Below are positions 12,019-25,579 of a stretch of 64,000 bases of DNA, piece after piece. The position numbers and the translations under genes are program-made. How positions within the stretch are numbered: the stretch's first letter is position 1; the number at the start of each line of letters is the position of its first letter. The stretch covers positions 248,001 to 312,000 of the forward strand of contig NZ_LXEP01000015.1 in the NCBI RefSeq assembly GCF_001654835.1, written 5' to 3'. The notes under the pieces are model-generated. The model worked only from the letters and a program-made list of their open reading frames with translations, was not told the DNA's origin and ran no database searches. The DNA comes from Buttiauxella gaviniae ATCC 51604. Its GTDB lineage: Bacteria > Pseudomonadota > Gammaproteobacteria > Enterobacterales > Enterobacteriaceae.

Positions 12019-13407
12019 TTAGAAATAATATTTAAATCTCACACGTCCACCGTAGCGCGTGTTGTCGTCGCCATCACTGCCGTCATGATCAGCGCTAACC
12101 CACGACACATAAGTCCCGAGATAAATATTAAAGTTCTTCATACCCATCACGTTCGGGAATTGATAGGAAGAGTGGATGGTGTGGATATCGTAAGTGCCGG
12201 CATTGGTTATCCAGCAATCGTCGTCACAGGTACCCATCGCTGAGTTAACATCAAACTTATCAATGTCGTTATGCGCGTAGATATAACCTAGCTCGAAGCG
12301 CTGCCACAATGCGTTGACACCTGCGGTGAAATCGGTTTCATCGGCGGCGTCGAGGTAGGCCGTATTGAAGTTAGCAACGATGCCGTTATCCGGATCGTTT
12401 TTCAGTCCATTCCACGTCATGGTCAAGCCGTAACCAGTACGGCTGGATTGATCTACTATTTTACCGTTGGCATCTTTGTAACCGTAAGCGTTATCCACCA
12501 CTTGGGCTTCCATCGCGGCAGCAACCGAGAATGCATCTTGCGACCAAGAGATCACCGGACGCAGATAAGCCACATTCTTATCTTTAGTCAATTCGTTACC
12601 ATGATATTCCTTGTCCTGGTAGAGCGAGGTGCCGTCTTCCAGCAAGGTATTCAACTCAAAATACCAATTATCTATTGTTTTGCTCATCAGGAAGCTACCG
12701 CCAGAATCGCTACGCCCACGCCCTTCTTTCATCATGTAGATATAGCCGTAGCCATCACCGTAAAGATCATTTGCAGTATTGCCCGAGTACTCGACAAAGG
12801 TATCCTGGTTAAGCGGGAACATATCGTAGGCTTCGAAACGCCCGATCTTAATTTTCCAGTCATTTTCCTGGCCAAAGAAGAACGCTGCATCATCAAGATT
12901 CATATGCCCGGTTAAGTCTGCCAATGGTTGTGCAGTGAAACCCGCAAATTTGCCGTCATCCATTCGGCGATAACCATCAAACCCAAGCAGTAAACGACCA
13001 TTAATATCCCAGAGTTCGTTATTACCATCTGCCCAGTTAATATTGGCACTACGACGCATAGATGTCAGACCATTACTGCGGCTGGCGGCATCCATATTAA
13101 ATTCCACGTCGCCATAAATTTTTAGATCTCCGTACCCCGTTAATTGTAATTTTGGTGATTGATTATCGGTTTTACTATTAACAGATTGCTCACTGACAAC
13201 AGTAACAGGAGCAGTGACGGGTGCTGGGGTAGATTTTATTTTTTGAATTTCTGATTCTGCCGTGGACGCACGTTTTTCAGCGGCTATAAGCCTTTGTTCT
13301 AACTGGTCAAGACGTTGTTCTAACGCACGTTCATTGTTTGAAGCCATAGCTCCACTGGATATTACCGCACTCGTAAATAATGCTAAAAACTTTATTTTAA
13401 TACGCAT
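12019..13407 (-). CDS. Outer-membrane carbohydrate porin with N-terminal coiled coil (ScrY/RafY/BglH class)
   Basis: Predicted outer-membrane channel for sugars. 462 residues: signal peptide (MRIKIKFLALFTSAVISSGAMA), a coiled-coil segment (about 26-62, ERALEQRLDQLEQRLIAAEKRASTAESEIQKIK is heptad-like), a Thr/Pro-rich linker, then a maltoporin-like barrel of alternating aromatic strands ending in RVRFKYYF with the terminal Phe needed for barrel assembly. The length is close to the raffinose porin RafY. A short loop with two cysteines (MGTCDDDCW) may be disulfide-linked. No sugar transporter, hydrolase or regulator adjoins it, so the substrate cannot be inferred. The family call is firm; the subtype is not. 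Confidence 0.82.
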   Translation of the reverse strand: MRIKIKFLALFTSAVISSGAMASNNERALEQRLDQLEQRLIAAEKRASTAESEIQKIKSTPAPVTAPVTVVSEQSVNSKTDNQSPKLQLTGYGDLKIYGDVEFNMDAASRSNGLTSMRRSANINWADGNNELWDINGRLLLGFDGYRRMDDGKFAGFTAQPLADLTGHMNLDDAAFFFGQENDWKIKIGRFEAYDMFPLNQDTFVEYSGNTANDLYGDGYGYIYMMKEGRGRSDSGGSFLMSKTIDNWYFELNTLLEDGTSLYQDKEYHGNELTKDKNVAYLRPVISWSQDAFSVAAAMEAQVVDNAYGYKDANGKIVDQSSRTGYGLTMTWNGLKNDPDNGIVANFNTAYLDAADETDFTAGVNALWQRFELGYIYAHNDIDKFDVNSAMGTCDDDCWITNAGTYDIHTIHSSYQFPNVMGMKNFNIYLGTYVSWVSADHDGSDGDDNTRYGGRVRFKYYF

Positions 13408-17016
<3,609 letters not shown>

Positions 17017-17133
17017 CGGCCCTCCTGGATGGTAAAATTTCGGCGTAATCCCCGAATGGGGGCGTGAGTATACCCTTTTTTTTCCTCAAACTGCGCAACT
17101 GCCTTTTGAAAGACGTCGAGCGAGCGAGATCTA

Positions 17134-17634
17134 ATGAGCAATTTAACCTACCTTCAAGGCTATCCCGAGCATTTGCTCGCACAGGTCAGAACATTAATTT
17201 CGGAACAACGTCTGGGCGAGGTGCTGCAAAAACGGTATCCGGATACGCATAACATCACCACCGATAAAGCGTTGTATGCGTGGACGCAAGATCTGAAAAA
17301 CCAGTATCTGCGCAATGCGCCACCGGTGAATAAAGTGGCTTATGACAGCAAGATTCACGTGCTAAATAATGCACTGGGCTTACACACGGCAGTGTCACGC
17401 GTTCAGGGAAACAAGCTAAAAGCCAAAGCGGAGATTCGTGTCGCGACGGTATTTAAGAATGGGCCAGAAGCCTTTTTGCGCATGATTGTGGTTCACGAGC
17501 TGGCTCACCTGAAAGAGAAAGACCACAACAAAGCATTCTATTCACTGTGCTGCCATATGGAGCCGCAATATCACCAACTGGAGTTTGATACGCGGCTTTG
17601 GTTAACGCAGATGGCATTGAACGGGCAGGCTTGA
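17134..17634 (+). CDS. ygjP: YgjP family zinc-dependent hydrolase
   Basis: 166 residues collinear with E. coli YgjP (DUF45/WLM-like fold), reported there as a UTP pyrophosphatase; the fold resembles zinc metallopeptidases. The HExxH motif is present in VVHELAHLKEKDHNKAF (His-Glu at about 120), with a downstream His (CCHMEPQYHQLE) able to complete a metal site. Cytoplasmic. Divergent from rlmG with a 117-base gap. The physiological substrate is uncertain. Confidence 0.85.
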   Translation: MSNLTYLQGYPEHLLAQVRTLISEQRLGEVLQKRYPDTHNITTDKALYAWTQDLKNQYLRNAPPVNKVAYDSKIHVLNNALGLHTAVSRVQGNKLKAKAEIRVATVFKNGPEAFLRMIVVHELAHLKEKDHNKAFYSLCCHMEPQYHQLEFDTRLWLTQMALNGQA

Positions 17635-17663
17635 GCAACATCTTCCTGCCAAATCATGCAATT

Positions 17664-17695
17664 GTAGGTCGGATTAGCGCCAGCGACATCCGACA
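17664..17695. repeat. REP-type palindromic unit between convergent ygjP and DHA kinase
   Basis: GTAGGTCGGATTAGCGCCAG followed by CGACATCCGACA has the imperfect palindrome and end sequences of enterobacterial REP elements. A near-identical unit, inverted, lies at 46723-46752. Location between convergent stops is typical. Confidence 0.8.
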
Positions 17696-17709
17696 CAATC
17701 ACGATGCCA

Positions 17710-19347
17710 TTACTTCAACCCGGCAAAGACCGCAGCAATCGCCACAGCCCCAGGATCTTTCACCCCTTTCAGGTTATCGCTGTTCACATATGACGAGCGC
17801 CCGGCATTCGCCTTTTGCATCTGCGCCGTTGCCTCTGCACCATCTTGTGCAGCCTTCACTGCAGCGTTCAAATCGCTATCTTTCAAGGCTTCAAGCGCTG
17901 GTTGTAATGCGTCTATCAACGTCCGATCGCCAAGATCGGCACCGCCGTAGCGTTTCATCTGCTCGAGGCCAAACAATAATGCATCTGCAATCTTTTGCTT
18001 TTTAGCGACTTTTTGCCCGGCAGCCGTGAAGAAAATGGACATCAATACACCGCTTGAGCCGCCCATCACCGTGGCAAGCCGTTCACCAATCAACTCCAGC
18101 AAAACGGCCGGATCATTGAGTGGCAGTTTCCCATCATCATTAAGCTGAGCGATATCCCGCGCACCCTGTGCAAATGTCGAGCCGGTGTCGCCATCCCCAA
18201 CTTTAGCATCCAGGGCATTCAACACTTTTTCCTGCTCGATAAGCGTCTTTGTGATACTGGCGACCAGTGCTTTCACCGTGGCATTTTCCGATGATTTTAC
18301 CTGCATCCCCTTACGGATAATGCTGTGTTTTTGCATCGGCATCGCGTGAAGCTTCACCATGGTTTGCCAGCCCGCCGTTTCTACATCTGCCTGTAACGCT
18401 TTAATAAATTCGTCATTAAGCACAATGGTTGAGAGCGAAAAACCTTTCATATCAAGCGCGGTAACCAACGGCGCCGGGCCAATCAAATAGTCGATTTGTT
18501 CTTTTAATTCTGAATGCGCAAGCTCTTTGGTCAGAATAGCCATCTCCAGCGATGACACTCCGCCCAGGTTGTTGACTAGCACCGCAAGCCTTGTGTCTGT
18601 ACCGGTCTTTTTACGCAAATGTTTTACCAGCGTCGCCACCGTTTGCTGACTGTTCTGGCTGGCAACAGTGCTTGCACCAGGTTCACCGTGGATACCCAGC
18701 CCTAACTCAACATGGCCGCCTTTGATGCGCCCTTCTTCCTCGTTTTGATCGGGCAGATTGCAGGTTTGCATGGCGACACCGATGCTGGCAATGCTGTCGC
18801 AGGCACTTTGCGCGATGTCTCGAACATCACTCAGTGATTTCCCCTGCTCTGCGGCAAAGCCCGCAATTTTGTGTACCAATACCGTCCCGGCAATTCCACG
18901 CGGCTGCTTGTTATCGGGCAGAGAAATATCATCACCAACAATAACCATCTCCACTCTCAGGCCGTGCTTTTTAGCTTTCTCGGCTGCCAGCCCGAAATTC
19001 AGGCGGTCACCGGTATAGTTTTTGACGATAAGCAGGCAACCACGGTCGCCGGTAACGGCCACAATGGCGTTTAATACCGCATCCACGCTCGGTGATGCGA
19101 ACAGGTCGCCACATACCGCAGCGGTGAGCATCCCCTTACCAACAAAGCCTGCGTGCGCAGGTTCATGGCCCGAACCACCGCCAGAAATAATCGCTACTTT
19201 GCTTTTGTTCCAGTCTTTACGAACCACCACGCGAATAGCGGGATCGGTATCTAACCGGGCCAGGTTATGAAAACGAGAGCTGATGATGACGCCTTCGATG
19301 GCATCGTTGACCATTTGCTGGCGGTCATTAAAGAAGAATCTGGACAT
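17710..19347 (-). CDS. ATP-dependent dihydroxyacetone kinase (DhaK-DhaL fusion)
   Basis: Phosphorylates dihydroxyacetone to DHAP with ATP. 545 residues: an N-terminal DhaK domain (SGGGSGHEPAHAGFVG; covalent substrate histidine in ELGLGIHGEPGAST) and a C-terminal DhaL nucleotide domain (LDAKVGDGDTGSTFAQGA with the Asp ligands, GGSSGVLMSIFF, SYVNSDNLKGVKDPGA). This is the single-chain Citrobacter type, not the PTS-dependent DhaKLM. No glycerol dehydrogenase or dha regulator is adjacent. The start is ATG at 19347 (MSRFFFNDRQQMVNDAIEG); the 56-codon upstream extension overlaps the yjgR promoter region and lacks homology. Confidence 0.93.
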   Translation of the reverse strand: MSRFFFNDRQQMVNDAIEGVIISSRFHNLARLDTDPAIRVVVRKDWNKSKVAIISGGGSGHEPAHAGFVGKGMLTAAVCGDLFASPSVDAVLNAIVAVTGDRGCLLIVKNYTGDRLNFGLAAEKAKKHGLRVEMVIVGDDISLPDNKQPRGIAGTVLVHKIAGFAAEQGKSLSDVRDIAQSACDSIASIGVAMQTCNLPDQNEEEGRIKGGHVELGLGIHGEPGASTVASQNSQQTVATLVKHLRKKTGTDTRLAVLVNNLGGVSSLEMAILTKELAHSELKEQIDYLIGPAPLVTALDMKGFSLSTIVLNDEFIKALQADVETAGWQTMVKLHAMPMQKHSIIRKGMQVKSSENATVKALVASITKTLIEQEKVLNALDAKVGDGDTGSTFAQGARDIAQLNDDGKLPLNDPAVLLELIGERLATVMGGSSGVLMSIFFTAAGQKVAKKQKIADALLFGLEQMKRYGGADLGDRTLIDALQPALEALKDSDLNAAVKAAQDGAEATAQMQKANAGRSSYVNSDNLKGVKDPGAVAIAAVFAGLK

Positions 19348-19483
19348 AGTTTCCCAACAATAAGTAATACATATGCAAAGCATAGCCTTTGCTGCGAGAG
19401 ATGCCGCAAACCAGGATTTTTGCGTGATGACGTTCCCTATCCACTTGCTATGCTTATGGAAATGTTGCCACAGGAAAATCACC

Positions 19484-20986
19484 ATGACTGCGCCGCTCCT
19501 GATTGCCAGAACCACCGAACAAGAACTGCATCTGTTGCCAAGTATGGCAAACCGTCACGGGTTAATAACCGGGGCTACGGGCACTGGTAAAACCGTGACG
19601 CTGCAAAAACTGGCCGAGTCATTTTCAGAAATCGGTGTGCCAGTATTTATGGCTGATGTAAAAGGCGACCTCACGGGTATTGCGCAAGAGGGTGCTGAAT
19701 CCGAAAAGCTGCTCGCAAGGCTTGCCAAAATTGGCGTGACTGACTGGTCACCTCATAGCAATCCAGTTGTCTTGTGGGATATTTTTGGCGAAAAAGGCCA
19801 CCCGGTGCGAGCAACGGTGTCCGATCTTGGCCCATTGCTACTTTCACGTCTGCTCAACCTCAATGAAGTCCAGTCCGGCGTACTGCAAATCATCTTCCGC
19901 ATTGCTGACGATCAGGGTTTATTACTGCTCGATTTTAAAGACCTACGGGCAGCAACACAGTACATCGGCGATAACGCAAAATCGTTCCAGAACCAATATG
20001 GCAATATCAGCAGTGCATCTGTGGGTGCCATTCAGCGTGGGCTGTTGCAGCTTGAGCAACAGGGAGCTGAATATTTCTTTGGCGAACCGATGCTGGATAT
20101 CAAAGACTGGATGCGCACTGATGCTAATGGTAAAGGAATTATCAATATTCTATCAGCCGAAAAGCTCTATCAGATGCCCAAACTTTACGCCGCCAGCCTG
20201 TTGTGGATGCTTTCAGAAATCTATGAGCAATTACCTGAAGCGGGCGACCTGGAAAAACCCAAACTGGTGTTCTTCTTCGACGAAGCGCATCTGTTGTTTA
20301 ACGATGCCCCACAGGTATTGTTGGACAAAATCGAGCAGGTAATTCGCCTGATTCGTTCCAAAGGCGTTGGGGTCTATTTTGTTTCCCAAAACCCATCTGA
20401 TATTCCAGACACCGTGCTCGGCCAGCTCGGTAACCGCATTCAACATGCACTGCGTGCTTTTACGCCTAAAGACCAAAAAGCCGTAAAAACCGCCGCACAA
20501 ACCATGCGCGCAAATCCAAAATTCGATACCGAAAAAGCGATTCAGGAGTTAGGAACCGGCGAGGCACTTATCTCATTGCTGGATGAAAAAGGCAGCCCGA
20601 CAGTGGTTGAGCGAGCCATGGTTATCGCCCCGTGTTCACGTATGGGACCAGTCACTGACGATGAACGCAACGGGTTACTTAACCACTCACCGCTGTACGG
20701 CAAATACGATGAAACTGTCGACAGAGAATCGGCGTATGAGCGTTTGCAAAAGGGTGTTCAGACGGCTGGTGAGCAACAAAATGCACCACCCGCTAAAGGT
20801 GAAACTGTAGCGGTTGATAGCGGTATTCTCGGCGGGCTGAAAGATATTCTGTTTGGCACCACAGGGCCGCGTGGCGGCAAGAAAGATGGCGTAGTGCAAA
20901 CCATGGCGAAGAGTGCGGCACGCCAGGTAACTAACCAAATTATTCGCGGAGTTTTAGGCAGTATTATGGGTGGGCGTAAACGGTAA
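19484..20986 (+). CDS. yjgR: YjgR, HerA/DUF853-type P-loop ATPase
   Basis: Predicted ATPase of the HerA/VirB4-like superfamily; no established function. 500 residues, the same length as E. coli YjgR. Walker A is G30-T37 (GATGTGKT) and Walker B is [48 protein letters not shown] carries the sensor region. A Gly/Arg-rich C-terminus ends IMGGRKR. Start: ATG at 19484 ([13 protein letters not shown]) with AGGA eight bases upstream; the frame open to 19373 is not used in homologues. Divergent from the DHA kinase. Confidence 0.9.
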   Translation: MTAPLLIARTTEQELHLLPSMANRHGLITGATGTGKTVTLQKLAESFSEIGVPVFMADVKGDLTGIAQEGAESEKLLARLAKIGVTDWSPHSNPVVLWDIFGEKGHPVRATVSDLGPLLLSRLLNLNEVQSGVLQIIFRIADDQGLLLLDFKDLRAATQYIGDNAKSFQNQYGNISSASVGAIQRGLLQLEQQGAEYFFGEPMLDIKDWMRTDANGKGIINILSAEKLYQMPKLYAASLLWMLSEIYEQLPEAGDLEKPKLVFFFDEAHLLFNDAPQVLLDKIEQVIRLIRSKGVGVYFVSQNPSDIPDTVLGQLGNRIQHALRAFTPKDQKAVKTAAQTMRANPKFDTEKAIQELGTGEALISLLDEKGSPTVVERAMVIAPCSRMGPVTDDERNGLLNHSPLYGKYDETVDRESAYERLQKGVQTAGEQQNAPPAKGETVAVDSGILGGLKDILFGTTGPRGGKKDGVVQTMAKSAARQVTNQIIRGVLGSIMGGRKR

Positions 20987-21004
20987 TTTCTACACGTTAA
21001 CTAT

Positions 21005-21067
21005 CTATACCCAAAATAATTCGAGTTGCAGCCAACACCCCTGCAACTCGAAGTATAACGGGTATTA
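21005..21067. repeat. Internally deleted ERIC element between yjgR and lptG
   Basis: TATACCCAAAATAATTCGAG, GTTGCAGCCAAC and CTCGAAGTATAACGGGTAT are the two ends of an ERIC repeat joined without the central part seen in the full copy at 54931-55054. It ends one base before the lptG stop and lies between convergent genes. Confidence 0.8.
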
Positions 21068-22147
21068 TTAGCCCGAGCGCTTCATCATCATCCACAGACT
21101 GATAAGGAAGAACGTCGCACTTGGTAACAACGCACCCAAAATTGGTGGGATGCTATACACGAGGCTTAGCGGGCCAAAGATTTGGTCAAGCACGTAGAAG
21201 ACGAAACCAAAGCTGATACCAGTGACAACCCGCACACCCATTGGCACGCTACGCAGCGGGCCAAAGATGAATGACAGGGCCATCAGCATCATTACCGCAA
21301 CGGAGAGCGGCGCAAAGATTTTGCTCCACATGTTGAGCTGGTAACGCCCGGCATCCTGGCCACTGGATTTCAGATACTTCACATAATTGTGCAGGCCGCT
21401 GATAGAAAGCGCGTCCGGGTCCAGCGCCACCACACCCAGTTTGTCTGGGGTCAGGTTGGTTTTCCACTCACCGCTAACGGTTTGGGCACCGGTAATTTGC
21501 TTCTCATTTGTCAGATTTGACTCATCAACCTGTGACAAACGCCATACCTTATGTTCCACATCGTACTGGGCCGATGCCGCATAACGAACAGATTGCAGGC
21601 GACGCTCTTTGTTAAAACTATAAATACTCACGCCCGCCAAATCGTTATCGCCTTTCACTCGCTCGATATAGACAAAACTGTGGCCATCTTTAGCCCACAA
21701 GCCTTGCTGAGTTGTCAGCAAAGAACCGCCATACATCTGTTGCGCACGGTAGTTACGGGCCATTTGCTCGCCTTGCGGAGCAACCCATTCACCAATCGCC
21801 ATGGTCAGTAACACCAGAGGAATAGCCGTTTTCATCACTGACAGCGCGATTTGCATACGCGTAAAACCAGAAGCTTGCATCACCACCAGTTCACTACGTT
21901 GCGCCAGCATCCCCAACCCAAGTAGAGCACCAAGCAGTGCTGCCATCGGGAAGAAGATCTGGATATCTTTTGGAATGCTAAGGACGGTATATACACCTGC
22001 GCCCATTGCTGAATAGCTACCCTGCCCGGCCTTTTTCAACTGGTCGACAAACTTAATAATGCCCGACAGCGACACCAGCATGAAGAGTGTCATCATGATG
22101 GTGGTAAAGATGGTTTTACCGATATAACGGTCGAGAACACCAAACAT
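21068..22147 (-). CDS. lptG: LPS export ABC transporter permease LptG
   Basis: Inner-membrane half of the LptB2FG transporter that extracts lipopolysaccharide and passes it to LptC/LptA. 359 residues: three N-terminal membrane helices (IFTTIMMTLFMLVSLSGIIKF; IFFPMAALLGALLGLGMLAQRSEL; IPLVLLTMAIGEWVAP), a periplasmic beta-jellyroll, and three C-terminal helices ending LLPSATFFLISLWMMMKRSG. Begins on the base after the lptF stop. Essential in enterics. Confidence 0.97.
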   Translation of the reverse strand: MFGVLDRYIGKTIFTTIMMTLFMLVSLSGIIKFVDQLKKAGQGSYSAMGAGVYTVLSIPKDIQIFFPMAALLGALLGLGMLAQRSELVVMQASGFTRMQIALSVMKTAIPLVLLTMAIGEWVAPQGEQMARNYRAQQMYGGSLLTTQQGLWAKDGHSFVYIERVKGDNDLAGVSIYSFNKERRLQSVRYAASAQYDVEHKVWRLSQVDESNLTNEKQITGAQTVSGEWKTNLTPDKLGVVALDPDALSISGLHNYVKYLKSSGQDAGRYQLNMWSKIFAPLSVAVMMLMALSFIFGPLRSVPMGVRVVTGISFGFVFYVLDQIFGPLSLVYSIPPILGALLPSATFFLISLWMMMKRSG

Positions 22148-23251
22148 TTATGCCGCTCCTCGTGTTTTGCTAAAGCTTGCACGTAGCCGGCGCATCGGCA
22201 CCGTATCCCACACATTGAGGACAATCGCGATGGCAAAATAGACCAGATTAACCAACCATATCCAGATCATCGGATCGATTTTCCCCTTCGCCGCATTCGA
22301 TTTCAACGAGGTCTGAAGCAGGAAGAAAATCAGATACAACAACATAGCCGGAAGCATTGAAAGCACGCGCCCCTGCCGTGGGTTAACCACGCTTAATGGC
22401 ACCACCATCAACGCCATAATGACAACGGCCATGATGAGTGTCAGACGCCAATGCAGTTCAGCGCGAGCATTTGGCGAATCGTTAGTCCACAGGGCTTTCA
22501 TGTACATCTGACTAGAATCTTCAGGGTCAAGCGCCACCGTCTGGTGCCCTACAACCGCCTGATAATCCTGGAAGTCAGTAATACGGAAATCGCGCAGCAA
22601 TGCCGTACCTTCGAAACGCGTACCGGTATTGAGCGTCACAACCTGCGAACCGTCTGGGCGTTGGGACAAATGGCCGGAATCCGCAACCACTACCGATGGA
22701 CGTGCATTACCTTTCGGGCGCAACTGAGCCAGGAAAACGTCTTTAAAACTTGAGCCGTCAACGCTTTCAATGAACAAAACTGAGTTGCCGTCGGTCGCTT
22801 GCTGGAATTGCCCTTGAGCAAGTGCAGCCATACCAGGGTTAGCTTTGGCCTCAGCCAATACTTCGTCCTGATGACGAGAAGACCACGGCCCAAGCCACAT
22901 TACGTTGACTGTTGCAATTGCACCGGTAAAGAGTGCGAGGATCATTGCAGCTTTGATCAGCACCGCTTTACTCAAACCGCAGGCATGCATTACCGTGATT
23001 TCACTTTCGGTATACAGTCGGCCTAGCGTCATGAGCAGCGCAAGGAAAAGGCTAAGTGGAAGGATGAGCTGCGCCATTTCAGGCACACCAAGTCCTAACA
23101 AAGAAAGTACGAGGTTTGTCGGAATATCGCCGTCAACCGCCGCCCCGAGAATCCTGACCAGCTTCTGACAAAAGAAGATCAGTAGCAGGATGAAGAGGAT
23201 CGCAAGTTGGCTTTTGAGCGTCTCCCGAACCAGATATCTTATGATAATCAC
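22148..23251 (-). CDS. lptF: LPS export ABC transporter permease LptF
   Basis: Partner of LptG. 367 residues with the same six-helix plus periplasmic jellyroll plan: MIIIRYLVRETLKSQLAILFILLLIFFCQKLVRIL amphipathic start and first helix, LILPLSLFLALLMTLGRLYTESEITVMHACG coupling region, C-terminal LSMLPAMLLYLIFFLLQTSLKS. Divergent from pepA across a 276-base gap that should hold both promoters; the two-gene lptF-lptG order matches E. coli. Confidence 0.97.
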   Translation of the reverse strand: MIIIRYLVRETLKSQLAILFILLLIFFCQKLVRILGAAVDGDIPTNLVLSLLGLGVPEMAQLILPLSLFLALLMTLGRLYTESEITVMHACGLSKAVLIKAAMILALFTGAIATVNVMWLGPWSSRHQDEVLAEAKANPGMAALAQGQFQQATDGNSVLFIESVDGSSFKDVFLAQLRPKGNARPSVVVADSGHLSQRPDGSQVVTLNTGTRFEGTALLRDFRITDFQDYQAVVGHQTVALDPEDSSQMYMKALWTNDSPNARAELHWRLTLIMAVVIMALMVVPLSVVNPRQGRVLSMLPAMLLYLIFFLLQTSLKSNAAKGKIDPMIWIWLVNLVYFAIAIVLNVWDTVPMRRLRASFSKTRGAA

Positions 23252-23524
23252 ATTAAATACGCCTGTGAAAACGAGTCTTTTTGCAGGAAAATCGCTTGTT
23301 TCATCGCTTATACGTCATTTATTCTCTTGAGTCGTCGAAAACATCGCTAAGATTAAAAAGCCCGGCATAATACTGGCGCAGGGTGATTTAAATGACGTTG
23401 CCGAAACCGTAAAAAACATACTCGTAAGATTAACACGAAGTCATCGCAACCGCGGAGATGAGTTACGAAAGCTTGCAATTCTAGCTGTAGCCACCGCCGT
23501 TGTCTTTAAGATTCAGGAGCGTAG

Positions 23525-25039
<1,515 letters not shown>

Positions 25040-25050
25040 TTTAACGCCCT

Positions 25051-25084
25051 CACTCTAACCCTCACCCAAGAGAGGGTTAGAGTG
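25051..25084. repeat. Dispersed inverted repeat (copy 3), between pepA and holC
   Basis: CACTCTAACCCTC (25051-25063) and GAGGGTTAGAGTG (25072-25084) are perfect 13-bp inverted arms with an 8-base loop; same family as 3382-3418. Unlike the other copies it lies between codirectional genes and could attenuate holC-valS transcription or protect the pepA message end. Confidence 0.78.
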
Positions 25085-25114
25085 AAACACCATTCACAAG
25101 AAAAAGCTGGCTTA

Positions 25115-25573
25115 ATGAAAAACGCGACGTTCTACCTGCTCGACAACGACACGCCATCCGGTGAGTTGAGTGCCGTTGAAGCGTTGGTGTGTGAACTGGC
25201 GGCAGAAAGCTTTCGTGCAGGAAAACGCCTGCTGATTGCTTGTGTTGATGAACAACAAGCTATCCGTCTGGATGAAGCACTTTGGCAGCGCGACGCGCAC
25301 GCGTTTGTACCGCATAATCTTGCCGGTGAGGGGCCACGTTATGGCGCTCCGGTAGAATTGGCCTGGCCACAACGGCGTGGTAGTTCACCCCGCGATGTGC
25401 TGATTAGCCTGTTGCCACAGTTCGCAGATTTTGCCACCGCTTTCCATGAAGTGATAGACTTCGTACCTTACGAAGACACTCAAAAACAACTGGCCCGTGA
25501 TCGCTATAAGGCGTATCGCGTTGCTGGTTTCCACTTGACTACGGCGACTCATACCCCGCCGGGAACGACATAG
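25115..25573 (+). CDS. holC: DNA polymerase III chi subunit
   Basis: Clamp-loader-associated subunit; with psi (HolD) it links the polymerase to single-strand binding protein. 152 residues collinear with E. coli HolC: MKNATFYLLDNDTPSGELSAVE, FVPHNLAGEGPRYGAPVELAWP and RYKAYRVAGFHLTTATHTPPGTT. ATG at 25115 is chosen by homology; an in-frame GTG at 25082 lies in the repeat and is rejected. The ribosome site is weak. It ends 6 bases before valS. Confidence 0.95.
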   Translation: MKNATFYLLDNDTPSGELSAVEALVCELAAESFRAGKRLLIACVDEQQAIRLDEALWQRDAHAFVPHNLAGEGPRYGAPVELAWPQRRGSSPRDVLISLLPQFADFATAFHEVIDFVPYEDTQKQLARDRYKAYRVAGFHLTTATHTPPGTT

Positions 25574-25579
25574 CAGACA

